NCBI RefSeq assembly: GCF_029784155.1
Contig: NC_073691.1
Coordinates: 96,027,617 to 96,091,616, forward strand
Direction: 5' to 3'
DNA length: 64,000 bases
From: Uranotaenia lowii
Lineage: Eukaryota; Arthropoda; Insecta; Diptera; Culicidae
Numbering within the stretch: the stretch's first letter is position 1; every line of letters starts with the position of its first letter. The notes under the pieces are model-generated. The model saw only the letters and a program-made list of their open reading frames with translations, was not told where the DNA came from and did not search any database. This document shows positions 23,440-34,720 of this stretch, in pieces. The position numbers and the translations under genes are program-made.

Positions 23440-24835
23440 GTAAGTATAATAAATTTTAATTACACCTTCAACGAATTTTGGCTGATTTGGGTCTTACTTG
23501 GGCGGTGGGTTAAAGGTTCTTTTCCTAAACGAACGGAATATATTAATTAAGATCGCTCGGGCAATAAGCTAATGACGCAACGCGTTATAATTTCTAATTT
23601 TGCGCTTTTTTTTTTGGTTTGTTTGAACATCTGGAGGCAGCGACTATTGAAAAAAGCAATTCCCTGATTCGGGCTTAACTATGGTCATTGTGTTGCTTGC
23701 TAACACCTATTTTTTTTTCACTTCACTAGCGATGAGGATTACTATGTTCCACAAACGACTTCAAGACCCATTCCACGCGCCTGTCCAAATTCGACTTTTA
23801 AAAAACGAGATACCTACATACAATTCAAAAATATAATTTTTATTTTAAAAAAAATGTACTTTTTGTTGAATTCTTACAATTTTTTCCACTACACGGGTTG
23901 TACTCAAAAAGGTTTTACGTACTGTACCCAAAAACATGGCAAATGCCAACTGCTTTCGGGATGTCAAGACGTTTGGAGCAAATTTGATCAGTGTTGACAA
24001 ACATGTCTAAAAATAAATCAGCGGAATCTAGTCCTGAATCAACCTGTATACACATCTCAGGTGGCGATGGAAATCCCGTGCTAAGTGTTAGTAAAAGTTT
24101 TTTTTTTGTAAACATTGAAACCATGACAATTTGTGACGTCAGTTGCATTTCCAAACAAACAACCAACCGCGAAAACTATAGAGAAAAAAATCATTGCCAA
24201 CTACTGTTTACGATTCTCGCCTAGGAAACATAAATATCCTGGCAAGTGACGTAGGCTTTGTTTACCTTTTTACTTCTTGAATAACGAGTTCTGTATTAGT
24301 GTGCGTGTTTCTTCATCACCTTCTTTCCACTACATTGGTCCTGAATCATGTAGGCCTATGACATCTCATTTTACGAAACTAGATGACGTTCACAAATTGA
24401 AACTTATTTTAAATTTAAATTTCGAATTACAATTCCTCAAAACTTTCTTGTTGAAACTCAAATATTAAGCCATGTGACAGGTCTTTACTCCTCACGATAG
24501 TCAATGAGCAAAATAAATCAAAACCCTAGAATCCATAACTTTACTAGGGTAAATGTACCTAAGACAACGGCTTAAGGAAGCTTTTTTCATTAATTCAATA
24601 GAATTGCCTTCCATGTTGATTTGAAACTGATATTTATTCATTGAACTATATTTCTTATACTGTTTTATGAAACTATGTAGGAAATAGATCAATCCATTAC
24701 GTACTTTTGAGTCAATTTATGATTTATTTTTCTCATTCAAGTTCCTCCATTGTCGTACCAGGTCCCTAATACCGTCGTACAAGAAGACCGGAATTGTCTT
24801 AATTTATTCCACCTTCTTCAGAAATGCATTTAAAA
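23440..24835. other. Start of CAP intron 1, unassigned
   Basis: AT-rich. A stretch around 24090-24150 (aaaagtttttt, gtaaacatt, accatgacaa, tgacgtcagt) resembles 28630-28690 on the other side of the LINE and may be a shared old repeat. Confidence 0.3.
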
Positions 24836-25064
24836 TTTTGCGGTTGCGGCTCATGCAATTGGCATCAGCTTACATCGAACGGATCAACCGCGCAGGATAA
24901 CAGCAGAAGTTCTCTCGAGTAACCAGTCGCAATAAGCTATGAAACTAGGATAGCTTTATTCTAAACAGGTCTACCATTGCTTGGCTAATGCATCTGCAGG
25001 CAGCAAAGTATTATACCTTATATTCAATTCTACTGAAATTGTCTCAAACTATTCCTCCCTCATG
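24836..25064 (-). repeat. Second copy of the LINE 5' untranslated region, lying after its 3' end
   Basis: Aligns with 28072-28310, the leader just upstream of the LINE start codon, in the same orientation. Shared words include aaattttgcgg, acggatcaacc, agtcgcaataa, accattgcttggctaa, tgcaggcagca and accttat. I estimate roughly two-thirds identity by eye. Reading on the minus strand, it follows the LINE stop codon and TAGG repeats, giving a head-to-tail arrangement. It stops matching just before the position corresponding to the start codon. Confidence 0.75.
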
Positions 25065-25083
25065 AGACCTACCTACCTACCTA
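25064..25083 (-). repeat. (TAGG)n tail of the LINE
   Basis: Tandem TAGG units overlap the stop codon of the LINE ORF on the minus strand. RTE-clade LINEs typically end in a very short 3' UTR with short tandem repeats rather than poly(A), so this supports the clade call and marks the 3' end. Confidence 0.75.
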
Positions 25084-28044
25084 AGGGTCCAGCGCCGATT
25101 GACCGGCGCATAGGGCTGAGATAAAAGATCTCCACTGCTGGCGATCCGGAGCCAGCGTCTTCACTTGCTGCCAGCCAAGGTTCTCGTCAACTGTGCGGAT
25201 TTCAGCGGCTAGACTTCGCCGCCACGAGCTTTTGGGCCTGCCTCTTCTTCGATGCCCATCTGGATTCCAGTCAAGCGCCTCTCTGCAAATCTCGTTTTCA
25301 TCTCTTCGCAGCGTGTGCCCAATCCATCTCCACTTACGTTCTCGAATCTCGATTTCTAGCGCCTTTTGATGACACCGGCGATGAAGTTCAACGTTTGAGA
25401 TCCAGTTGCCAGGCCACCAAGCGCGGATGATGTTCCGCAGGCAGCGATTCACAAAAACTTGCAGTTTTCGCGTCGTCACCGCATATGTGCACCAAGTCTC
25501 ACACCCGTACAGCAATACGGATTTGACGTTTGAGTTGAAGATTCGGATCTTAGTTCGTAGAGAGATCTGGCGTGACCGCCAGATGTTTCGGAGACTCGCA
25601 AACGCAAATCGGGCTTTTCTGATCCGGGTTTCGATGTCCTTCTTGGTACCACCATCAGGCGTAATCTGGCTACCAAGATACTGGAAGCACTCCACTGTCT
25701 CAACCTGTTGTCCAGCTACTACGAAATTGGAACGATTTCCTGTATTGATTTCCATCGACTTGGTCTTTCCGACATTGATTTTGAGACCTGCTGCCTTGGA
25801 GCTTTCGGTGAGGTCATCGAGTTTGCTCTGCATGTCTTGTTGTGTTTGGGCGAGCAAAACAATATCGTCTGCCAGGTCAAGGTCGTTCAGTTGCTCCATG
25901 GTTGAAGGATTCCACGGCAATCCTCGGTTTGGTCTACAGTCAATCGATCCAGTCAAGATCTCATCCATTACGATGAGAAAAAGTAGCGGTGATAAAATAC
26001 ATCCTTGTCTCACTCCAGCAGTTACCGGGATAGGTTCGGACAAGACACCGTCGTGCAAGACCTTGCACGAATATGCCTCGTACTGTGCTTCGATGAGATG
26101 GACTAGTTTCTCTGGGACCCCTCTTCGTCTAAGAGCAGCCCAGATGTTTTCGTGGTTCAGTCGGTCAAATGCTTTTTCGAAATCAACGAACACCAGCAGA
26201 AGAGAGTCCTGGAATTCGTTGATTTGTTCCAGTATGATTCGTAGCGTTGTGATGTGGTCCACACATGATCGTCCGGATCGGAATCCAGCTTGTTGCCGTC
26301 GGAGTGTAGCGTCGATTTTCTCCTGGATCCTGTTCAGGATCACTTTGCAGAGTACTTTGAGGGTTGTACAGATCAAAGTTATGCCACGCCAGTTACCGCA
26401 CTCTGTTAGGTCTCCTTTCTTTGGGACCTTTACGAGGATACCCTGCATCCAGTCGGCCGGGAATGTTGCAGTATCCCAGATGTCAGCGAAAAGACGGTGC
26501 AACATTTGTGCTGACAAGGCAGGGTCGGCTTTGAGCATTTCAGCAGGAATGCAATCGATTCCAGGCGCTTTGTTGGATTTCATGTTCTTGATTGCCGCTT
26601 CTATTTCAGCCAGCGAGGGCGCTTCCGAGTTGACGCCATTAATGCGACTTACTGTGGGCGCCTCGAGCTGCGGGTTCTGTTGGCCATTGCTATTTGTAAC
26701 TCGGAAAAGTTGATCAAAATGCTCAGTCCAACGCTTGAGCTGATCTGTTCGATCTGTCAGCAGCTGACCTGCTCGGTTTTTCAGCGGCATTCTTGCATTA
26801 GTCCTTGCACCACTAAGGCGGCGAGAAATATCATATAATAATCGGATATCTCCAATGGCGGCGGCTCTTTCTCCCTCTTCGGCTAGGGAGTTTGTCCAGG
26901 CTCTCTTGTCTCGTCTACAAGCTCGTTTAACTGCCTTTTCCAGCTCCGCATATCGTAAGCGGGCGGCTGCTTTGGCTGACCCGGTACATGCCTGCTCAAT
27001 TCCGACTTTCGCCTTTCTCCGATCATCGATCATCCTCCAGGTTTCATCCGACATCCATTCACTTCGTCTTCCACAAACTTTACCGAGAGTACCATGGCTC
27101 GTCGTGATAAAGGCATTCTTGATTCCACACCACTGTTCTTCGACTGTTCCGTCTGTCGGCAGCTCCGAGGCTCGGGATTCTAGCTGTTCAACGTATGCCC
27201 TTTTCACCTCTGGATTCTCCAACCGGCGGACGTCGTATCGACACCCGACTTTCTCCTCGCGCCGTTGGACACGCGCAACTCTCAGTCGTATCTCGCCAAG
27301 GACGAGGTGATGGTCAGATGCAATGTCTGCGCTTCGTTTGTTGCGGACATCAAGAAGGCTCCTTCTCCATTTTCGGCTGATGCAGATGTGGTCAATTTGA
27401 TTTTCTGTTCGGCCATCTCGGGATACCCAAGTGACCTTATGTGCTGGTCGATGGGGGAAGAGCGATCCACCGATCACCATGTTGTTGTTGCCACAAAATT
27501 CTACAAACAGCTCTCCGTTTTCGCTCATCTGTCCTAGGCCATGGCGCCCCATGATGCGCTCAAAGTCCTGATTATCGAAGCCAATCTTTGCGTTGAAGTC
27601 GCCTAAGTGGATTTGAATGTCACCCTTCGAAATTCTCTCAACCACGCTGTTCAATTGACTGTAAAACTGCTCTTTCTCCTGCAAATCGGCAACGTCAGTT
27701 GGCGCATAACACTGGACCATTGTAAGGTTTCTAACCCGTGTTCTGAATCTGGCTACGATTATTCTTTCGTTTATCGGTTCCCATCTTATGAGGGCCGCAT
27801 GGGCCTGCGGGCTTAACAGGAAACCAACTCCTCGTTCCCGAGTAGCATGTTCTCCTCGTATGCCAGAGTAAAGCAGTACTTGCCCGGACTGTGTCTTGTG
27901 TTCTCCAGTGTTAGGCCAACGGACTTCGCTCAGTCCCAATATCTCTAGCTTGAGGCGGCTAGCTTCTCTAGCAAGTTGAGCCAGCTTTCCTGGCTGGGCA
28001 AGGGTCAAAACATTCCAAGTTCCAATTCTAGTCCGTGTTTTCAT
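25081..28044 (-). CDS. RTE-like LINE polyprotein (AP endonuclease + reverse transcriptase)
   Basis: An uninterrupted 987-codon frame from ATG at 28044 (peptide MKTRTRIGTWN). The frame extends further to 28317, but only from a TTG through leader sequence, so I take the ATG directly before the endonuclease. Numbering from that upstream TTG, the APE-type endonuclease spans about 95-345 with GLSEVRW (Glu131), HLGDFNAKIG (Asp240, Asn242), QIDH (309-310) and SDHH (Asp335, His336). The reverse transcriptase spans about 560-870 with KNMKSNKAPGIDCIPAEM, GFRSGRSC, FVDFEKAFDRL (Asp712), GVRQGCILSPLLF and LADD (817-818 as the Asp pair; Leu replaces the usual Tyr/Phe). The C-terminus has CFQYLGS, LLYGCETW, WRWIGHTLRR and RRRGRPKSSWRR, typical of RTE/BovB-like ORFs. 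There is no RNase H and no separate ORF1. Its role is copy-and-paste retrotransposition by target-primed reverse transcription. The intact frame suggests recent insertion, antisense to CAP intron 1. The RTE assignment is less certain than the LINE call. Confidence 0.93.
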   Translation of the reverse strand: MKTRTRIGTWNVLTLAQPGKLAQLAREASRLKLEILGLSEVRWPNTGEHKTQSGQVLLYSGIRGEHATRERGVGFLLSPQAHAALIRWEPINERIIVARFRTRVRNLTMVQCYAPTDVADLQEKEQFYSQLNSVVERISKGDIQIHLGDFNAKIGFDNQDFERIMGRHGLGQMSENGELFVEFCGNNNMVIGGSLFPHRPAHKVTWVSRDGRTENQIDHICISRKWRRSLLDVRNKRSADIASDHHLVLGEIRLRVARVQRREEKVGCRYDVRRLENPEVKRAYVEQLESRASELPTDGTVEEQWCGIKNAFITTSHGTLGKVCGRRSEWMSDETWRMIDDRRKAKVGIEQACTGSAKAAARLRYAELEKAVKRACRRDKRAWTNSLAEEGERAAAIGDIRLLYDISRRLSGARTNARMPLKNRAGQLLTDRTDQLKRWTEHFDQLFRVTNSNGQQNPQLEAPTVSRINGVNSEAPSLAEIEAAIKNMKSNKAPGIDCIPAEMLKADPALSAQMLHRLFADIWDTATFPADWMQGILVKVPKKGDLTECGNWRGITLICTTLKVLCKVILNRIQEKIDATLRRQQAGFRSGRSCVDHITTLRIILEQINEFQDSLLLVFVDFEKAFDRLNHENIWAALRRRGVPEKLVHLIEAQYEAYSCKVLHDGVLSEPIPVTAGVRQGCILSPLLFLIVMDEILTGSIDCRPNRGLPWNPSTMEQLNDLDLADDIVLLAQTQQDMQSKLDDLTESSKAAGLKINVGKTKSMEINTGNRSNFVVAGQQVETVECFQYLGSQITPDGGTKKDIETRIRKARFAFASLRNIWRSRQISLRTKIRIFNSNVKSVLLYGCETWCTYAVTTRKLQVFVNRCLRNIIRAWWPGNWISNVELHRRCHQKALEIEIRERKWRWIGHTLRRDENEICREALDWNPDGHRRRGRPKSSWRRSLAAEIRTVDENLGWQQVKTLAPDRQQWRSFISALCAGQSALDP

Positions 28045-28317
28045 GCTAAAAGTCGTCATGAGAGATGGATTTGAAATTTTGCGGCTGCGGTTCATGCAAA
28101 TGCGATTATTTACTTCGCACGGATCAACCGTGCACGATAACTGCAAAGTTCGAATGAGATCTAAGTCGCAATAAAATGGACTTGCCAAGAAATCCCAAGG
28201 TAGCGTTTTTGTAGCTAGGTACCATTGCTTGGCTAAGGCAATTGCAGGCAGCACAATATTAGACCTTACAAATTGAATCCACCCTGCAAATGTATTTTCT
28301 ACCAACACACTCTCCAA
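28045..28317 (-). other. LINE 5' untranslated region
   Basis: Homologous to 24836-25064. It contains conserved acggatcaacc and accattgcttggctaa words. An open frame crosses it without an ATG upstream of about 28095, so it is treated as leader. As in other LINEs it probably carries an internal promoter; this is inferred, not seen. Confidence 0.6.
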
Positions 28318-28320
28318 CGG

Positions 28321-29186
28321 ACAGGGCTGCCATGATACAGGATTTGTCTGTAAAATAAGATTTTATAACATTCATACAGACATTTTTCACAAATTACATG
28401 GCACAAATTTACACAGTAACTGCATATATTTAAAGAACATCAACATTTTTAATAGTACTTTATGTTTTTCTACGCAATGAGACTGAATAGTAAGACATTT
28501 GAGGAGATGCAGAATCACACTTGCGTTTTGTCAACATGTGTATTCTTATGCATGTGGGAACCCTGGCGAAGGATATCGACACACAATGTGGTGGAAAGAG
28601 AGGTGATGAGAAAAAAACGTTGCAAAAGTAGAGGAAAAGTTTTTTCTTCGTAAACATAGTTACCATGACAGAAGTGACGTCACTACCGACCATTTTCGCG
28701 ACGCATTTTGCCTAGGATAAATGGAGCTCCCTGACAACGACGCGTCGCGACGCAGGGCTTGTTTATGTTTATTATTCTTTTTTCTCTCCGACGTGCAATA
28801 GTGTACGTTCCTTTGCGCCACCTTAGTAAAGGTGTACCTCATTGATCGACACACAGCAACGCCACGTTGAAGCGTGTAATGCGCTTAGACTGGTTCAGCT
28901 CATCTATTCAAGTTTTTTTGCGAGCGATAAAAGTTTTTGCAAAAATGTTTTTTTTTCGGAAATTGACGCTTTGTTATTCTAACATTTTGTTGTTTGGGTT
29001 CAAATTTTTGGGAAATGACGTAGAGTAATCCAACTGAAATTAAACTTTTCGACTTTTTTTCATTTAAATTGTAATATGTCAAAAACGACAAAACATCTTT
29101 TGTTGAAAATTCACTGAGAATTTGTAAAAATGCAGCAAACATGAGTCAAGTATTAAAACTTATTTGGTAGAAATCAGAATATTTTT
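28321..29186. other. Intron 1, unassigned
   Basis: Contains a moderately GC-rich patch at 28500-28900 with two tgacgtca words, but no supported gene or repeat ends. Confidence 0.3.
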
Positions 29187-29308
29187 ATCCAAACTTTTTT
29201 CCATGCTTTTTATCCAAACTTTTTTATCCAAACTTTTTTATCCAAACTTTTTATCCAAACTTTTTTCCATGCATCCAAATTTTTTGTCCAAACTTTTTTC
29301 CATGCACC
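29187..29308. repeat. Short minisatellite of ATCCAAACTTTTTT units
   Basis: About eight units of 13-20 bp, each ATCCAAACTTTTTT or the variant extended by CCATGC. Pure length and unit variation, with no coding meaning. Confidence 0.85.
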
Positions 29309-31050
29309 GTAAAGATTCAATAAAAATCGAGATTTTCGGTCCAGGAATTGAAATTTTTTCCTCGAGTTGATCCCCATTTAGAGAATTTCTGAAAACTGGA
29401 GAAGTTTTAGTTTTCAAGGATCTCTCAGTGACCATTCTGTAGAGCAAAGCGTTTGGTCGTATGTGAGATATTGCGGTTTGAATGCAAGAAGTTTAAAAAG
29501 TCTAATTTTCAAATAATTGATGTATCTCATGTTTCAAACACTTGAGAAAGGTTAAGTGTCACCAGATAATAGAACCAAAAATAATCAAATCTTAAATTAT
29601 GAAGTAATTTTGAAGAAACAATGTCATTGGAGTTGAATGTTAGAAATGTGAAAGTTGGAGATATTCTTGCGTGCACCCAAACGTCTATTTCATTATGCAC
29701 GATACTGTTAGTAAATAATTTGTAAAACACCAACCACTAAGCTATAAAATCCATCAAATCTTTGTTCATTTGAAACCATGCATTATAAGCAATGCTGAAT
29801 ACATTCAAGTAATTTATTAATATAAATAGACTTTTGGCACTTATCTCCCAGCGCATCAAGTTCCTAGCTTTAAAATAAACAAAATCACTGTATTGTGCTG
29901 TGATTACTTGGAAATCCATTATGTTCATTCTCTATGAGTCCGACTGTGTTCAGCAAAAAATTGTAAAAATGAACCGGTCTAATTCCAATTCTTTCAAAAC
30001 GGTTTCCTATTCCTGTCGCAAAATTACGACGAATTATGGGGCCCGAGCGATTCGATTTCAATCGAATATTGACAAATTTATATAGTTCAGATTAGTTTGA
30101 ATTAATTTTTCTAATTTTATTTCAACACTTTTCTGTCGAATTTTATGATTTTGATCGTTATATGCGTTGCCAGGAAGCGATAAAACAAAGAAACACGTTG
30201 GGGGGATCACTAAGTTCGTTTTTCAATATGGCGGAGTGCGTCATAAATTCAAATCACTTCGCGATTTCAATATCAAATAAATTAAGAAATAGTTTTAAAA
30301 GTGACAAATTTGTGATAGAAAATAAATTCACAAGCTTAAGATTATCATGTGAAGTAGCCAATTAAAGTGGAAAGTGATTTCTCGGCTCTAAAACATGCAT
30401 TCATGAATTGCGACGAATCAGAGGGATACGACGGAGGAGGGTACACCTACCCTACTAAACACTTTGACTTTAAAAGTATGTTTCTTGTTCTTTCAAATGC
30501 TCATACATTCGTAGGGGTTATGATAAATTATACAAGGCAACAACATTTTTCCGAGGTGCAAAGAATTTCAGAACTAATTTTGGTGCATTTTAGTGTCCTG
30601 AATCGAGATATGCAATTTGGGTTATGTTTCTATCGGCTTTTGTTTTTTAAAAAACTTTTGAAAATACGTGAAAATCATTTACGAAATTCCTGCACTTTTT
30701 TGACAAAACTGTAAAACATTGAAAATTTTGAAAATAAAGGTTTTAAATCAACTTCTCGAAGACTGCAAGTAATTTTGATTTCTGCGACTTACGGAAGCTT
30801 TATTTTTGTTAACTTTACCTAATTTGTAAAAAATGGGATTTCTAAATCTAATTTAAAAAATAATTTTTTTTCACTTTCTTTGCTGCCGCTTTTTGAAGGA
30901 CTGTCACATATGCATTTTCAACATATTTCAATTTATCTATAAATCGTTCTTATAAAGTTAGTTTTTCAACTTTGTTCCCAACATACATTTATGAAAACAG
31001 TACTACCTATACCAGTACTAAATTAGTGATGTCAGATTTTTAGATCATTG
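29309..31050. other. Intron 1, unassigned
   Basis: 30170-30480 is GC-richer and reads partly like coding or untranslated exon text (a frame from 30367, with GTG rather than ATG, ending near a possible donor AAAAGTATGT at 30475). Without a matching acceptor or a recognised product I do not call an exon. Confidence 0.25.
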
Positions 31051-31052
31051 TA

Positions 31053-32294
31053 AAGGGTGTTACGGTCAAAATTTGGTCAATATCAACTTGATGTATTTCT
31101 TTCAATTTTGCATTTGAAAAACCTGAACACCCCTCATTTTGAAGGTGTGTGTGTGTAGAATGTTGCTCTTATTTTGATTTTGGAATTCACTCTTCAGTTG
31201 TCAAAATGCCGTCCAAGGAAGAAGAGCAGCGTATCAAAATTTTGCTCGTGCATCGCGAAAATCCGAGCTACTCGCACGCAAAGCTGGCCAAATTGCTAAA
31301 AGTTGCCAAATTAACCGTTACAAATGTAATTAAAGTGTTTGGGGAACGTTTGTCGTCAGCCAGAAGTCTGGATTGGGGGAAGTCAAAAACCGGAAGCCGC
31401 TGAGACGACAAAGAGAGTTGCCGGTAGTTTCAAGCGAAACCCTAACCTCTCTCTCCGAGATGCCGGAAATAAGGTGGGTGTATCGTCTACAACCGTGCAT
31501 CGAGCCAAAAAACGAGCCGGACTATCGACTTACAAGAAGGTAGTGACTCCAAATTGCGATGATGAACAAAATACGACGGCCAAAGCGCGATCCCGGAGGC
31601 TGTACACGACGATGCTGACGAAGTTTGACTGCATGGTAATGGACGACGAAACCTACGTCAAAGCCGACTACAAGCAGCTTCCGGGACAGGAGCTTTATAC
31701 GCAAAAGGAAGTGGAAAGGTAGCAGATATTTTCAAGCACATAAAACTGTCAAAGTTCGCGAAGAAATATCTGGTTTGGCGAGTCATATGTACCTGGGGCT
31801 TGAAAAGCAGCATTTTCATAGCTTCCGGGACTGTCAATCAAGAAATTTACGTGAAAGAGTGTTTGAATAAACGTCTGCTGCATTTCCTGAAGAAACACGG
31901 TTGTTCCGTACTGTTTTGGCCGGATTTGGCATCTTGCCATTACGGTAAAAAAGCCATGGAGTGGTACGCCGCCAACAACGTGCAGGTGGTTCCCAAGGAC
32001 AAAAACCAACACGCCAGAACTCCGCCCACTTGAGAAATACTGGGCTATTGTCAAGCGGAACATAAAGAAGACCAAAAAACTGCTAAGGACGAGCAGCAGT
32101 TCAAGGCAAACTGGCTTTCTGCGGCGTCGAAGGTGGACAAGGTGGCTGTACAAAATCAGATGGCAGGGGTTAAGCGTAAGGCCCAGCAATTCGGATTTGG
32201 AAAAGCGGAAGCCTAACTGAATATTTTTCCTGAATTTTTTACTGATTAAATTTTATCCGCGTTTTCCCCCTTAAATTTTGACCGTATCACCCTT
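31053..32294 (+). mobile_element. ITmD37E-type Tc1/mariner transposon, copy 1
   Basis: The terminal repeat AAGGGTGTTACGGTCAAAAT at 31053 is mirrored at 32294 (one mismatch, GTTACGG/GATACGG), flanked by TA (31051-31052, 32295-32296). At 1242 bp it has the full length typical of mariner-like elements. Its TIR differs from that of copies 2 and 3, so it belongs to another subfamily. Confidence 0.93.
31206..32216 (+). pseudogene. DD37E transposase, inactivated by frameshifts
   Basis: Starts at ATG 31206 (MPSKEEEQRIK). The first helix-turn-helix region (HAKLAKLLKVAKLTVTNVI) is followed by a second DNA-binding segment (NPNLSLRDAGNKVGVSSTTV) in another frame, the first catalytic Asp in CMVMDDETY, the second in LFWPDLASCHY, and the catalytic Glu in LRPLEKYW after another frameshift. 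It ends GFGKAEA, stop at 32216. At least four frame changes are needed (near 31385, 31725, 32015 and 32085), so it cannot encode a working transposase. Normal products of this family are about 330-345 residues, which matches the span. It would cut and paste its element at TA sites; any remaining mobility would need a transposase from elsewhere. Confidence 0.9.
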
Positions 32295-32559
32295 TATCTC
32301 CGCTATTAGAATATATAGGCCAAAAATGATTTCTTTATTAATTATTTTATCAAACAAATTCAGAATCAGTTTTCGTTTTTCGTGTAGATTTGTCGGTTCA
32401 TCGGTTGGCAATGATTGCTTTCACTCAAATCTGATTAATTTTTTTTAACTTCTAAATAGATTGATAGAAAAAATCTGACAAAAGATTCGAGTCCAAGACC
32501 TTAAAAAATCCATCAATACATGTACAAATTTTAACAATTTTCGATGCCGTAAAAAAATT

Positions 32560-33330
32560 AACCCAGTATGACGGATTGGCTTAATGATATCGAATGAAAC
32601 TTTTTACTGGTTTTATGATCCTTTTCTAACACTGTTGGTGTGAAATTTTTTTAAATAATATTTTAATAATTCAGTCACCTGTCTGGGGTAAGATGCAACA
32701 AAATGCAAATAAAAGAGACACCTTGAAAATTTCGTTTCCATATACTCGAATATGATTGTTTTGCATCACGAATTTGTCAACATTGAAATTTCATTCATCC
32801 AAACATTTAATTTTATGATTCAGCTAGTAGAATTTTTTTACCCCTAAATGTTTGCAATATCGTTATGTTCAGAAAAAGTGTAAAAATTAGTTTCAACTTC
32901 AACAGAACCAGACTTCAATTGGTGTTTTTATGCGTGATTAAAATGATGAAAATATTCATTTACATGCGTTTTCATTAGATTTTTCCTTAAAACCAAATTT
33001 TGCTGCATTTTACCCGTTCTGAATATAGTGAAAATGTTCTTTAATTGAATGTTTGCAAATTTTCAATCAATATTTCAGAAACACCAAAAAAAACCGTCAA
33101 CTGTAGCAACATGCAACACTTTTCAACTTCAATGGCTTCTAAAAACCCACGTCCACAGATAATCATACTCTTTATGCTTCAAAAGTTTTAAGATTAGTGG
33201 GATATCAAACTGACGTAGTCAGAAAAATTATTGGATTTTTCAGTTATTTTTAAGTTTGAAAAAACATGCGATTTTCACTATATTTACAAAAAAGGGATAA
33301 CATGCACAAAACTTTGGATTCAAATGAATA
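32560..33330. mobile_element. MITE family F fragments, two juxtaposed pieces
   Basis: 32560-33060 carries the F body from cagtatgacggattgg through ctggggtaagatgcaaca to cccctaaatgtttgcaat. At 33093 a fresh terminus ACCGTCAACTGTAGCAACAT begins another piece with the words found at 54468-54700 (cttcaatggcttctaaaaa, agattagtgggatatcaaactgacgtag). It looks like an F inserted in F, or a rearranged copy. Confidence 0.65.
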
Positions 33331-34379
33331 TTTTTTTAACATAATTATTTTATCAAATTGGACAAAAACGCTAATTTCGACGGTAATTTAATTAAAACCA
33401 AACGTTAAAATTGCCGGAAAAAAAATCTATGTTCTTGATAAAATCCATATTGTTATGTTTAATTTGATCAAAATAACTGTGAAAATTTTCTTTGATGTTA
33501 TACCAAACGTTGACAAATTTATTCTTTTAAATTGGTTAATAACAATTCATATAAACAACATTAAGAATTCTTTTCAAACTAGCTCTACAAATCATTTCCA
33601 AGTAGCACTTAAAATTAATTTATAAAATCTTTTTCTAAATGTCAACTAACAACAAAGAATGTAAACTCTAGCCTTAAATCTTTGATAAAATTTGCTTGGG
33701 GATCTGTTATATTATTGTTATTTCCAGGGTTTCAACAAATTTGACCAACATGTTATGTTAAAAATATTTTCTCACCAATTGCAGGAAAAAAGAACAGGAC
33801 TTGGAGGGCAAATTTTAACCGTGGAAAGACTTTTTGGAAATACGTACAGAAACCGAATTTTCATCAGCGAATTTGAACCACAAATTTAAAAAAATATATC
33901 TCTCGTTTTTAAGTCATTGGTGTGATATACTTAGAGCTCCAGAAGACTTTTGAATGAAAGTCATTAGTTGATACCGCCGCGCCGGTTTAAATAAAAAAAA
34001 ATTATTTGTAAACGAGTTAAATTTTTTTTATGCATCGTAGAAAGATCTCGAAAAATTTCCGTTTTTAGGGAAAAATGTGATGCAAATGATCCATGATTGA
34101 AATAAAAATTCGTTCTCAAAGAAGTCTAAGTTGATTTAAAAAATTCAATATTTTTCAAAACGATAACAAACCCTGACTTTCATTTAGTGCGGTATGTACC
34201 TTAAAATTTCGGCTGATTTTGTCCGGTTTGCATCATATAAAAACTATGTTCAATTTGTTTTTAAAGATGGGAAATAATAATAGCTAAAAGTTTGTAGCTA
34301 TTCCGATTGAACTTTTTTTACCTAGCCATTATCTATTATTGTTATTATCTATAGAGTTCTGCGGATAATTGACGAAAAT
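33331..34379. other. Intron 1, unassigned
   Basis: AT-rich, nothing recognised. Confidence 0.35.
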
Positions 34380-34720
34380 AAATGTTCTGGGCTAAAATGC
34401 ATCAAAATGCAAATCAAGGTTTCACCTTTTAAATCTCGTTTCCGATTGCTGGAATTTTATTGTTTTTTATCACGCGTTTGTTAATTTCAAAATTTCATCT
34501 ATCCAAACATCAATTTTTATGCTTTCAGATAGTAGATTTTTTTGTAGATTTTTTTACCCCTGAATGTATGCTGTTGAAAAACATTTTTGACAGAAAAAAT
34601 GTAAAATTTAATTCGAACAAAAACCTAAAATTACTGCAGTTGGTGCTTTATGCGTCGTGACATCACAAATATATAAAAAATATAAATTTTCAAACGTTTT
34701 CATTGTAAACATACACCAAA
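34380..34720. mobile_element. MITE family F fragment
   Basis: Core words in order: ctgggctaaaatgcatcaaaa, taaatctcgtttccg, ttgttttttatcacgcg, tacccctgaatgtatgctg and taaaattactgcagttgg. No termini. Confidence 0.75.

Noticed and set aside
25406..26713. 435-codon open frame on the + strand and several shorter ones at 25708-27816
   Set aside because: Antisense shadows of the LINE ORF; the peptides show no family features while the minus frame has every catalytic motif.
28045..28317. N-terminal extension of the LINE ORF
   Set aside because: The longest frame begins at a TTG and runs through leader sequence that is duplicated at 24836-25064; the ATG at 28044 sits right before the endonuclease.
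30367..30714. 115-codon open frame in intron 1
   Set aside because: It starts with GTG, has no recognised motifs, and no acceptor was found; only a weak donor-like site lies inside.
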